Assembly (NCBI GenBank): GCA_013399875.1
Contig: VXAZ01007724.1
Coordinates: forward strand, 62,001 to 126,000
Direction: 5' to 3'
Length of the DNA: 64,000 bases
Origin: Gymnorhina tibicen
Lineage: Eukaryota > Chordata > Aves > Passeriformes > Artamidae
Position 1 is the stretch's first letter. The number at the start of each line of letters is the position of its first letter. Below, piece by piece: positions 37,501 to 50,466 of the stretch. A program made the position numbers and the translations under genes. The notes under the pieces were generated by a model. That model did no database searches, had not been told where the DNA came from, and saw only the letters and a program-made list of their open reading frames with translations.

Positions 37501-40500
37501 CTACGTTCGTATTAAACTGAAGATTTTTCTTTGCAGCCTAAACTTTTGCCATAAAATCTTCTTTAAATATCTTCTGAATAAATAATAATTCAACTTTCTT
37601 GGAGAAAGAAAGCTCCTTTTACAACAGAACTACGTAACATTTTCTAAGCAGACTAAGAAATCTGCTGCATGAAGGGTAGAATTTCAGGATCTAGGGGCTG
37701 AATAAATTAATGTACCATGATGAAAAAAAATACAAAGAATAATATTTCACACTCACACACACAAAATATAAAATTTCATCAAGCTGATTTTTTTTAAGTT
37801 TGATTGCTTTGAAAATAGTTGGTTCCTCCCTTATGCCCTTGCCAGACTTTCCTTCTGACTATATAAGTCAGCATAGAATGATTGAGAAAAGCAGAAAAAA
37901 TGTGAATTGTAGGAAAAGGTGAATGGTAGTAATCAAGTTTCTTAGCTTAATATTATTTGCTTTAACCCATATTCCCAACCATAATGCAGATGCTTCTGGA
38001 GGTTTCACATTGAGCAAACTACTAAAAAAAAAAAAAATTCTAACGACTTTTAGAGCCACAGAGGAAAGATTTCTTCATTTATGTGACTTCAAATGGTGTG
38101 GCAGAGCCCCAAATCTTCCTCTCCATCCAGTTGTATTAAAAAGTAAGTTTTTGCTGCTTTATAGTTTGAGATGTTGTATGTCCCAAGGCAGTCGTATATA
38201 TAGTACTAAAAATCTAGAGTCTTCAATTCTGTTTGGCTGCTATGCACAGACTTGTCCTGTTCCTTATGGTTGATCATGATTCCTGCATAGTAGCAACGAG
38301 AATCTGGATTGCAATTACTCAGACACCTGGAGGTGTGTAAGTGGAAACAAGAAAACCTACACTACTATGCAGCACAGAGTACAGTTGTCTTTGAGTAAAG
38401 AAGAATTCATTATGTGGAATCTAATATAAAAAGGTCAAGTTCCAGTATCAAAAATTACATACACCTGGGTCATGAGGTTTGGCTTGTGGGCCAGCCATCT
38501 TCAAGATACCTTGTTTAAAAATGCCTGGACACCTTTGTCTATAACTCACCAATATGAATTGATTAAAAAAAAATTAACAACACCATAAAAATCCATTTAC
38601 TTCAATTAAAAACACTAGCAATATTAAGAATATCTACTGGGTTTTTGTCAGAATTTTTTCTCTGCTCATTCACTGGTGCAGTGAACCTGCCCTCTTTTTC
38701 TTTGTATTAACATATTTTCTGCTTGCTTTGTAACAGTAGCTCATCCTACTTCATAAATAAAGGCATCAGGAAGTATAACAACCCAACTAATTAATATGCC
38801 TAGTGGCTAGTCTGTCTAGGACCTACGTATAAATAAGAGAAAGAGCATCATCTAGTGAATGATTTGGGACACATAACTTCAACTCCTATCTAAAATTACT
38901 CCATAGGGGAGCCTTTCTGCCTTTCAGCAGTATCTGTGCATGCCAGGCTCCAATCTCACAGTGATTAAAGCGAGCTGGTATGAAACTCCCCCATGTTTTG
39001 AAGGAATGCATGAAGTGAAAATCTTCTGTAATCTTAACTCTGCAGTTCAGCTTCAAAACTGTGTTTTCTGATTTTTGATTAGTGACTTCCTAGGTTTAAG
39101 AATGGGGAAGGGAAGTTATTTTGGGGAATTTTGTCCAACAGCTGCTGCAGTATGACCTGGTGGTTGCATAATTCTGCTAGGCCAAGAGTAACCAAATGGT
39201 ATCAGTATATTACCTCCACATGATAAGTTGCAAAAAACCAGTTGAAGCAAACCCTGCATTTCTGCTGTCAATATCTAAAGAACCAATTTCTAAGGAGAAT
39301 TGCACTTTAACCTTTTTTCGTGACGTCTTTGCTCACCACAGACATTTAACCTATCATTGCTGCAGTTACTTATAAGACTAAATGCCTGCTGAGCTTCAGG
39401 TCATGGATATTTAATTATTGAAGAACTGTTTTGTGCATTGACAGAGAAATGCTGCCTTCTTCCTTGAGGTACTACAGTCATACTGCGGCCTCATACAGAA
39501 AATGAGACGGTGCATGAAAGTTTTTGCATAAGCCATGAAAAAATCATTATTCAGACACAGTACTGATCTTTTATTCCTTTACCCATCTCCTTTTCTTGCT
39601 GTTGCTGTCATTGTTTTCTATCTACGCTTTTGGCTCCATCTCTTGTTTCTTGTGAATAATTGATTTTATGATATCTTATAATTCCAATGTATCCTCGTTT
39701 CCTGCTTCTCCATTTAGATGCTCTCTTATTTTTATTATTTTCTTTTCAAAATACTAGAAGTCTTTTGCTTGTTTTTTTTTCTTTTTCCTACTGCCTTTAG
39801 TACTAACCAAATAGTACGAACAAGTACTGCTCAGGGATGCTGGGAATAACAGGAAGAACGGGAAAAGAAAGCTGGGAAGAAAGGAGAAAAATGCATTTTA
39901 ATTTTCTGGGTCCTGTAAAGTTTCACTTCTGCTCACTTTTAATGCTCCACAGGCAAACGTGTTTTATTCCCAGAATCTCTACAAGCCTCTCCACACACAG
40001 TGAAGCTTCTGTCAAACATTCCTAGTGTCTGGCCTTTCAAACCAGTATGTAAATGACACTTTCAAAAATTAAGGTCCTTGTCAGCCTACTTGTTTCTTAA
40101 ACATGTTTTGTTTGACTGCAAGAAAGTATTATTCCATCTCTGCCACTGATTGTGGATAGAGTTTATTTTAGATGCAAGTGTTTTGCTACTATCAAGAATA
40201 GGTAAAGAAAACTAAGATAGTGCAGGGTATTTGTGGGTCAGATCAATTGCTTCTACATGTAGTCTTACCACATGAGAATCATTTTAATGCATGAGTGCCT
40301 CCAGTAGTGCATTAGTAATGCATAGAGGTTAGTCATGTTTACCCTCTCAGCTTCAAGAGTCTGTCCATTGAAATGTTGCATAATGAGGGAAAGAATAGGT
40401 TTGAATTTTTGATGTGATGATAGATATGGGGAGTTTGTTTGCTAGTTTGCATTTTAAAGAAAAATTGAAGGATTTTAAAATTTAAGATTTGCAATCTTTT

Positions 40501-41462
40501 AAACTGACTGGATCTGTCAGACTAAATTTTGTTTACTATATTTTGTCTTTGTCCTTGCAAAAGTCTGAGGGTTTAGTCAAGCAAAACCATTGGGCATATT
40601 TCTCATCTAGTTTTTCTAGATAACATCAGGTCAGGCTAAAAATGATCTAGATATAACTTGCACGTAAAAGTAATTTTCAAGAAATACATTCTGAGATGGT
40701 TAATATTATATTGTTAATCTTTAAGAAAGGAAATGAAACTTTTCGTGTCTTTTCACTGATTTCTGAAAAATACGTTGTCACCTGTGCATCTGTGTTATGT
40801 CTATAGGAGTTCAGAACCTAGCTCATGTTGCTCTAAACCAGAAAGCTCATAGAAAATGTATGGCATATTAGTTACTTCTACTGTTTTTAAAGTCGGATGA
40901 TATCTCTCCAGGAACATGACATGCAGCTCAAATGACTCTCTTATGCTCTGCATATCTAATAGTGAAAACTCCAAGTGATTAATTAGTAAACATGTCACAG
41001 GCCAATATTTGCAATTCCAGCTAGGCCAAATCTGAATATTTAGGTGCTCTCAGCTACTTAGGCATTTGAAAATGAGACTCGGACTTCTGTGTCAATTACA
41101 CGTTGCTGTTTAATTTGTCCTAAATATTTTTAAATCCTTTGCCTAGAAACAGCACGCAGCTCATATAAAGTATTTTTTTTTTACCTTCTGCATTAGTATT
41201 TCAATATATTTATGCAGACATGCTGAAAGAATACTGAATTTCTTTAAAATAGAAATAGTTTATTAGAATTCTCTGTATTCATTACTTTACATAGAAGCAA
41301 TATGTAGCTTAATCAATAATTGCTGATATTTTCCATATTTCATATCTGTCACTGTGCTAAAATAGTTCCTTATATCATTACTTTTTGTTATGTCTGCTGA
41401 CTACGACAAGCATGAATGTTATTTACTCAATAAAATTAAGAAAAAGTAATACAGTAGCTTTG
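31521..41462. other. Gene-free AT-rich sequence, about 9.9 kb
   Basis: No supported gene and no clearly recognised interspersed repeat. The longest frame (about 33375-33812, minus, 145 codons) has no domain and overlaps another open frame in a different register. Low-complexity tracts occur at about 32749-32775 (A-rich) and 38024-38037 (A14). AAAAAGATTGG is repeated near 33733-33755. Confidence 0.6.
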
Positions 41463-41525
41463 TCCCCTATCATTATTTCAATCCCCTATCATTATTTCAA
41501 TGATTGTCCCCTATCATTATTTCAA
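41463..41525. repeat. 19-bp tandem repeat, three perfect copies
   Basis: The unit TCCCCTATCATTATTTCAA occurs at 41463-41481, 41482-41500 and, after a 6-base spacer TGATTG, at 41507-41525. The three copies are identical, so the array is young or is an assembly or polymerase-slippage product. No function is implied. Confidence 0.95.
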
Positions 41526-42760
41526 TCTTCACATTGAGTTTTTAGGGAGTCTCCTAAACGGAAGAGATTTCATGGTGTTATAGAAGGCATACAATTTTTT
41601 TCTGTTCAAAATGTCAAATTTTCCTTCATTGGGAAAAGCAGTGGGATACACAGGTATGACACAGGCAGTCTTTTATATTTAATGCAGGATCCCACAACAT
41701 TACTATGAAATGTATAGACAAGAAACAGATGAAAACAACAAATGGAACTGCCAGAAATAAAAGAAGCAAATTGTAGTAGACTTTTTTCTCTTTGGAAATT
41801 TTATCCAAAAATACATATAATGCATCAAATTTCTGAGATGCAACTCAGTTGCACAGTAAAAGGTACAACTGAATTCTGGGAAACAGAAACACAAGTGTTT
41901 GCAGCTATAGCTCTAGAGATTTCGCAGTAGTTGGTCTTTCTGGAGCTTCTTCACCACATCGTAGTATTGGAACACAATATTTTTATGAATTTAGATGTGG
42001 TATGACACCATAAAAATTTAGTTTCTCAAACTTAGCACCTTCATAAGAAGCCATATGTCTTTAAAAATAAAAGAAAGGTTCAATTTTTGTAGCCAGTAAT
42101 CAGGAAAAATTGAAACACAGAAGTATTTCAGGCTCAGACTTTCCCTTAAGCATATTATTTCCTTTATCCTGTTTGATTTGCTCCTATTAGTGCATTAATT
42201 TGCAGGTAGTTACATGATGCAGATGTAGCTGTTAAGAATTTTGTGTTGGTCTCTACCTTTGAACCTGTGAACCTGTGACTGAAATCAAGGGATGTAATTT
42301 TCTTTTATCTTACTATCTTAAAACTTAGGGCTTGTGAGGCTATTGGAAGTACACAGTAGGGGCACATGGATAGTGATAGGAATTTCATTGCTTTCACTTC
42401 CAATATGCCTGCAAGCCAAAGGCTGTGGTCTAGCAGGACGTCAGTCCAGAGGGAAAGGCAAGATAAAACCCCCACTGCCAACCAGCAAAAAGGTGAGTCA
42501 AACCCATTAAATTTTAGTGCAGAAACATTAGGCTAGAACAATGTTACTGTCTTAGATGACACAGTCATCTCTCAGCTGAAGTTCCTCTGCTCAAGTAAGT
42601 CTGATAAAGCAGTGACAAATGAGTGAAATTAAATTCTGAGCTGCATTGGTGTTCATCATTAGCAAACCTGCCCATTCATTTTTTGATTACCAGACACAGC
42701 TTATGACTATGTATCATTTTGGGTGACTTTGTCTAGAAGCATTTGTAATTTTCTACATAA

Positions 42761-42818
42761 ATGTATGTATGTGTGTGTGTATACATGTATATATATCTTG
42801 TGTGTATGCAAGTGTGTA
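42761..42818. repeat. TATG/TG-rich microsatellite
   Basis: Begins ATGTATGTATGTGTGTGTGT, then a degenerate TACATGTATATATATC part and TGTGTGTATG. It is an interrupted alternating purine-pyrimidine tract, likely polymorphic. Confidence 0.9.
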
Positions 42819-44534
42819 GTAGAACAATCTGAAAAAAGAAAAGCCTGTTAGAAAGCTTGGAAGCATAATGTAAGAAGCAACACATGGAAGCTTTTTTAAT
42901 AATTAGAGAAAGCAGGGGAGACTAGGGTTTGTTCAGATGAGTCCTAGTACAGTAAAGAATTGATAAAAGAGAATAAAAATAAAATGGAAAAGCGAAAGAA
43001 GAGAATGAGCAGTCATCCTCCAGCTCTGTTTACATAGACTTAGAACCAGTGCATAAACCTTGGATGAGATGATTTTTAGGATAAAAGCTAAACAGCAATG
43101 CAAACCCAGCTTCAAGGAGGCTATAATCTTAATAATATTTTTTTCATTAAAAATCCTAAAGAGGAGAACATTCCCAGATACTGTATGTTTCTTTAAGTGG
43201 AAAACATCGCTTTTGCAAATATACTGCGTTGTGGGGAGTGTCAAACTTTGAATCTTTCTCTCAGCAAGATAAGAACTGTAAGACCAGAGTGAGATTGTTA
43301 CATATTAGCATACATAAATAAAAATACGTAATGACATATTCATACCTAAGCTCTGAAGGTTTAGACAGTTAAGGGGGTTAAGGTCAATTGTGCCAGGTAG
43401 CTTAGAGAAAGCATCTCACCTCCTCTTCCTCATCCTAGTCTTCTGAGATATTCCAAACCTTCAAAACACTAGGTGCTTGCTCCATGCTCCCTGAATTTAT
43501 GTTCAAAAGTGTGGAATGAGCAAAAAGAAAGCATATCTCATATACAGACCCATGGATTTACCAGTGATACTGGCGGCATTATTATGGCTCATATTGATGT
43601 ATGGAAGAAGTCCTTACTCTTCCAGCAAAGGTATACCCACACAGTAAGCAAAACTGCTCAACCAAAATAAAAGGGGATATTAATCACACCGTTAAATTAT
43701 TAGTAGTGTACTTTACAGATGTCACTATTGCCTGAACTTCTTTCTCACAGTTTGGTTGCAAATGGTTTTGTGGTCCCTTAGGCAAGTGCAGGTGAATGAT
43801 AGCCATAATGGTCTGTTAACTCAGTTTTTACAGCGGAAACTTCTTCAGGTCATCTCCAAATTTTTTCTACTTTTTTCATTTTTTTTTTATGTTGGTGTTT
43901 GTCAATATGTGTCTTTTCCATTTGGTCTGCAATTCTCTATTGTAAAAATGCTTTTCTTATAATTGCTTGCTGGACCTTTGATAGAAATGGTACCGGGAAG
44001 TACTGTCGTATATGCTATTTATAAGCATTAACTCAAACAATTAAACATTAGATAAAGCCATTTAATAAAACAAGTTTGGGTAAGTGCAGAGATTAATAAT
44101 AGTGAAAAAGGCCTGTAGTTTAGCAACAACCACCATTTGATTTTTCTAGTCGACTGTAGCCACCCAATTGTTTCATAGCTAGTGCAATAAACTAAGACAA
44201 ATCAAGACAATTCCAGACTTCAATTTTACTTGAATATGTTCGTCACCTTCCCATGAGAGTACAGAGTTTCAGGGAACAGATTTCATTTGAATTCACTCGG
44301 GCTTGTGTTCTGCTAGTAATACTTGATATTCTGTCCTAAAAATAAAAAACAAGTGGATGAAACTGTCTAAAGAAATCAAGATTTACCCATAGTCTTTGGT
44401 GGGAATTACCATTATAGAGGAAGCATTGGTGTTCTGGAAAGTTTCTGCAAATATTTCACTTGAATGTGATATACTGTGTCATGATCTGGACTTTAGTAAT
44501 AATTTAATCAAATAAATGTTTTTTTCTAAAAGGC

Positions 44535-44549
44535 CACTGCCATCTGGTG
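44535..44549 (-). promoter_or_regulatory. CTCF-like site
   Basis: CACTGCCATCTGGTG fits the core of the CTCF site in inverted orientation (GCGCCCCCTGGTGG-type; CCATCTGGTG is a common variant). CTCF binds such sites at insulators and loop anchors. The last G of the usual GGTGG is A here. A single motif match in a large window has a real chance of being random. Confidence 0.25.
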
Positions 44550-45647
44550 ATTAATGCCTGTTAAAAGCACAGTGATATTTCTTGTCAAATGAGCCTTTTG
44601 AAAATCAATATCACTTAAGAAAGCCCATCTATTATAAATAACAACCTTTTACTTATTCAGTGTTTTCATTCCATTGAGTTTGTTGCAACTTTACTTACTA
44701 TTTTAGAAAAGCTGGTCTGACATTCCTAACATCCTTGCTAGTGCATGCATAATTAATAGTAAGCAAACAGGTTCAGGAAAATTAATAGTAGCAGCCAAAG
44801 TGCCAAGACCATTTGCTCATCTCTTTTGTCGGTATACATCCAGAAATCTTTCTCAGAGACTAATGTAGACATAACATGGTATCTGAGAATCTCATAAAAA
44901 CAGATGGCTCTCCAAGAGAAGAAATGATTGGAAGGACTAAATGGAAAGTTTGCCTATGCCTTGGGTTTATCTATACATATTGCAGCTCTGGAATGACTTA
45001 AATTTGAACTCTAAATATGTTCTTTCTCTGTCTTTCTGGGTCTTAGAATGCAGCCATTTTTGAGATATGCATTTCTTAATTTGTTAAATTTCTTAAGTCT
45101 GAAAATATATGGAATTTCCACAGGTTGGTTTTTCTGATTAGTTTGGTTTTTGTTTTGCTTTGTTTTGAAATACTGAAGGTTGTATCTTAAGCTCTAAAAG
45201 CAGTGAAAAAGTGGAAGACAAAAAAAAGAACATGAAATGTTTCCAAAAATCTTAAGATGCTGCTTAATTGCTTTGTGCTTTTATGGAGGTCTCAACCTGA
45301 ACAAGTTTGGTAAAAACAGTTCATGTGACAATATCTGCCTGGGTTTTTGGAAAACAGTTTTGTGAAATACAAGATGGCAGACTATTAATAAGCCACGAAG
45401 CACCAGGCAACCAGGGCAGATCAGTGAGCAAGAACACTGGAGGCAGAGAATTTGTAAAGGCTTGAGTAATGAAGAAGCAGTAGTGAGAGTGAGAACTACA
45501 AAAGGGTAAATCCCTTATTTTTACACTGAAATGAGTTCTTAAGGAAGGAATGGTGCCAGCAATGTCTGCAGTTCTACATCTAGATTCTCATTGCCCACAG
45601 GTTCAGGTCCTTACCCCAGTTAGCAGTACCAATATTGACATGGCCTC

Positions 45648-45696
45648 ATTAATGTTCTAATCTATGAATCTATAATTCATAGATTAGAATATTAAT
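45648..45696. repeat. Near-perfect hairpin, 22-bp arms
   Basis: Inner arms at 45655-45669 and 45675-45689 are perfectly complementary over 15 bp around a 5-base loop, CTATA. After one mismatch pair (45654 and 45690) six more pairs match (45648-45653 with 45691-45696). The arms are AT-rich. It may be a product of template switching or a small inverted duplication. A microRNA-type precursor is unlikely, because the stem is short and the loop small. No transposon ends are visible. Confidence 0.85.
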
Positions 45697-48600
45697 CTCT
45701 AGTGAATATATGTAAATTAGTGGATTTGTTTCTATTTTATTATGATTTCTGGGCTACGGCAAAGTATTTAAGCCAATATATTTCACCCAAAAGTGTATTC
45801 CTAGAAAAGAACAGATCACTGGCAAACAAAGAATTTTAACCCTTCAGGAGTATGCTGCATTGTGTATAAAATTACAATGTTTGTATTCACTTTCAGTTCT
45901 TGAAGTGGAAAGAATGACATGCCAGTATAGCCTGTATGCATATATCTGTGCATGTATTTCATATGTGATATTTGTAGCTTTAGATAACAGTATGAAAAGC
46001 ACTTCATTATCATGAAGAAAAACAATCAGCAAAACACTCACAAATATCAACTTTAAAGAGAGATTCTGGGGTTACATTTTTGCATTGAAATATCCATCTA
46101 TTCAGCTGGCTTGTTTGTTCCTCCGTTTTGAAAAAACAATGAATTTCAAACTTTATTTGGATAACGAAGCGGACATTTTATGAATTTCCTGGAAAACACT
46201 GCTTTCTATAGCTGTTCAGAAACTTTTGCAAGTACTGTGCATTTATTTTCTGATAACTCTTTACATAATTTATGGCGTAGATGTAATATCTACATCATCT
46301 GTAAACCAACCTTATGAGGCATGTTTTACATTTCCGTCACTAATTTGACCTTATTTCAGGGAAGCATCTCTGATCAATGCTCTTTATATGTCTCACATAC
46401 AGTTTCACTTGAGCTGATGATATTTAAATAAATGCACTTAGCGTAATATAAAAACATGGTGTGGTCTTCATGTTGCAGAATAACTAATTTGTTAGAAATC
46501 AGTGCAAACTCCTTGAATTTAGGAAAAGAAGGCAAGTGTAACTAAATTGTAACTGAGTACAACTGCTCAGCTCCCATCTTTGACACAGACTCCAGATTTG
46601 ATCAGATGTATACCCTGCAGAGGTAAGCCAGTGCCCCTATCTGGCTCCTTAGGAAAAGATTCCGTTTGCAATGTTAAATAAGAAATAGAAAATATGACAG
46701 CTCTTGCAGGTACAATTGGTCTTACTATAGAACCATGCTTACTGTTTACTGTTAATTTTGAGGAAAGAGAGGACAGCAGACCAATCCATGGCCAGTGACA
46801 ACTGAAGCAACAGAAGTGTCCAAAGGACATGCCAAACTGCCTGTGGTAGTCCAAAAAGAAAAGAGGGAAGCTAGCTGGTAGACCACAATGCAGGGTGAGA
46901 AGCAGGAAGGGAGAATGCTTTGTCCAAGGGACAAGAGACTTGCTTTATCTTTCCTGTTCAGCTCATCAGCTCCCCTTTCTTCCTTCTAGAGGAGTCTTCA
47001 TCATCCTTGTGTAACAGAGGTACTGTTGCATCTACTTTTATCTCTTGATATTGCTTTATCCCCTCCATCACTACCACCCACTTTCCATTTAAATTAATTT
47101 AAATTAATGTCTCCATTGACTGTGTCAGAAATTTAATAACGGTTCACATTACAAAAGATGATTTTAAATTTTATTTTTACTTTTTGTTTAACTAGATGTG
47201 CTGGAAGCTGAAAAAAAAGAATGGTTCAATTGATCAATTTTTAAAAACTATCTTGTCATCTGGTTTTGAATGGCAAATCACTGTAGCAAAATTAGTTCGT
47301 ATAGTAATGGTAGATAGTCCTAAAACAAGTACTTTAGATGACTTAGGCAAAACTTAATGAATGACAGTTTAGAAACAGAAGTTTACCAAAATGTGGGCAT
47401 GTCAGAAGGCCGAGAGTATATATATCCTATTTATCTACATAATATATTGAGTTCTTTGTGAACTTGGATTTGATTAGGTGTAAGATATAGGGAGCTTCTT
47501 TAAAGGAATATGCTACTGATTTCATTGTAATAGCTAAGAAGTTAAAGGCTAATGATCATCCTCTAGTGATGCGCTGTACTGCTTTAAGGTAACATCTGAA
47601 CCCAAGCACAAAAGTTCATATACATTTGTTTCTGAGGGGGCAGAAGAGTGGGCTGTAGGAGAGCTAGGTGCGGTGGTTTTTTGGTTTTGTTTTTTGTTTT
47701 CTTTCCAACTTGTTCAGTCACAATTATGGATGACATTGTATACAATGTTTTGTTTATTCCTCTACAAATAAGGCCAAAGGCATAATTAACATGCTACTTA
47801 ATGACTCTGACTCTTTTTTCTAAACCTACTCTTTTAAAAATAAATATAAATTGAATACAGAAACAGTGGTTGTTTTATGTATTACCCTTGCATCTTATAT
47901 ATTTAATTATGGGATCACAGCTTTTGACATGATATTTATCTGCAAAATGTGTTATTTTTATGAATATATTATAGAGATCTTCTGAAAAGAGACATGATTG
48001 TGATCAATATTCCTATAGACTTCTTTAACTTAACCCAATGGCAAACTTATATTCTTTCTATTCAAATTACTTTATAGAAAACATTTCTGGTTCATTTCGC
48101 TTTACTTTCTCTTTCAATAAGGGTATAGAGATTTGGCAGAAAATATACCCCCTTTCCTTAAAGCTGGTTTTTGGGGATCAGAAGGGCTGGGTGTGGCTGG
48201 GCTTTATTTCTGATTATAGCCACTTCAGCACTACCAGTCTGGTTGAGTTTAACGAAACTTGCACAATCACTGATTCACAAATCATGAAGTTTACCAATCC
48301 AATGCATAAGGTCTGGCCAAGTTCAGTGAGAGCTTACAGAATCCAGATTCATGAAGAGTGCACTTTATTGAAGAAACAGAGCAGAAAATGTTTCTAGTTA
48401 TTACACAGCAGTCAAATTGATTGCTATAGAAAATTCTATGTATTAAATATTCTCCTTCCTTTTGTTGAAATCATATTTCCCACCAAGTTTCTAAACAATT
48501 ATTTTGCACCTCCATGTTCAAGACTATTTACTGTTCTTTAAATGTCACTGTATTTATTATCCCAGCTGTCACCCATTGAAGAAGAATTTGGATCAGATAG

Positions 48601-50417
48601 ATACCAAATGCTTCAAAAAATTTTATAAACAACTGTTTTTTAATAAAATTCTTAAATTACTCTGGAAGGATTTTCACCACTATGTAGGCAGTTTCTCTCT
48701 TGTGACCTGGAGCTCTAATTTCTCATCACAGATCTGGGGGGCATGGTGAGGGAATACGGAAGCTTCAAGGTGTTGATGGAAAATAAATAAAGGATGAGAG
48801 TTATTTTCTACAAATCAAACAAATTTCCTTTATGCAACAAACCTTTCAAGATCAGCTGGCCACTCAGGAGGTTAAGTGAATTAATTGTCTAGCTGTGAGG
48901 GAAGTGAGAACTATCTATGTCTGTTCCCCCTTGCCCTTCCACTCCACTAAAGTGTCTGCTTTAAAGAACAGCTAGCAGGGGTTTTTTTGGGTGTTTATTC
49001 ATCCCCTGAGGCTTCTGTTTGATTTGTTTATGACTATTTTGCATAATACCATGCAAAATATCACTTGCATATCATTTTGTTTCTCCTTAGTTGATGGTTG
49101 AAATAGAAATTAATATTATAAATAGGATTTATAGAGCACTGATATAGAGTCCAGCTGTTTCAGCTGGGTTTGCTTTAATATGAATTCCGAATACGAAGAT
49201 ACGTGAAATCCCAGAAGTTGAAAAGAAGAACTCCATGAGTTTTGATTTTTTTTTTTTTGTAACACAAAATGAACAGACCACTATCATTACCAGCAGAAAA
49301 AAGAGAAAAAAATACTTTGGCAATTAATTTCATAAACAAAAAAATGATAGGATTAGTGAGTTATTATCATGCTGTCAATCACAAGCAGTTTTTGGTTCAC
49401 TGCCGTTATGTAAGTTTCAAATTATTCAGGCTGTGTAACATACAGTATTTCAATAAGTAAACTCAAAACATATTAGTCCAGTGCTGCAAGGAGTTTGGTT
49501 ACCCATGCATTATAACTTGTTAAATGTAAGAACTAAGCTTCTGTAAAACATATAAATGACTTTTTATAATTATATTATTTATTCATCCATGCTTACCTGC
49601 ACAAGCCCATAATTCTTGCATTTACAAAATAGTGACCTATTAATTTTTCAGCATTAAAGCTGAAATGAGAATTCTCTGCCTACCTGCATGAAAAGTTCTG
49701 TCTTCAGATAAAAATCTAATTTCCAGAAGTCTGACTGCTTTTATGGAAGAGATCTGTTAGACACAATTTGGTACTGTGTTGCTACACAGCTGCCTTTTGT
49801 TCTTTTGGAGCAAAATAAAAGCGCCAACTATGCAATGGTGAGACTGGATCCATCAGAAGTTTACCTGTGTTCAATGAAGTTCATAGTTTTCTGAACTAAC
49901 ACTACCTTCCTCATCCTGAGAAATAGAATAGCACTAATATTTTGGATAGATTTGTGACTGTATAATGCTTTTACACAGATACTTAACCTGATATGGAAAG
50001 GCACCCTTTAGTAGAATAGACACATTCATGCTTTTTTAAACATGAAATGATAGAAATAACTAAACGAAACCAGTCATATGCCAGGCATATACCTGAAATC
50101 AGCAAAGGCTTCAAAAATAATTCTTGACTTTATAACTCAGAGAGTTACAGAATGAATAATTCAAAATTTAAATATTTGACTTACAATATGACAACTAATT
50201 TGCTAACTCCCTTAAGTTTATCAAGTAAATACCAGCTTTTAATTTTAATCAGTTCTTGAATTCTAAAGAAGCTTTTATAATTTGTCTTGAAACCAACCAT
50301 GGTTAAGATTTTCAGTATTGATTTTTTAGATTTAGTGTCCCATATTAAGTCTCTGAGGAAGCAAGGATTTTGCGCCATTCTGAACATCCTCTCTATCAAA
50401 TAACATTACAGTCTTAG

Positions 50418-50466
50418 CCACGCCCCCTCCTGCTGATATGGGCAGAAACCAGGACAGGATATAAAG
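50418..50466 (+). promoter_or_regulatory. Isolated GC-box plus TATA-like arrangement
   Basis: In AT-rich surroundings, CCACGCCCCCTCC (Sp1/KLF-type GC/CACCC box, 50418-50430) is followed by CCAGGACAGG and then ATATAAAG, a good TATA box, at 50459-50466. The spacing is that of a compact TATA promoter or LTR U3 and would predict a start near 50490. Downstream there is no recognisable coding exon. It could be the promoter of a non-coding RNA, the remnant of an LTR, or chance. Confidence 0.3.
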
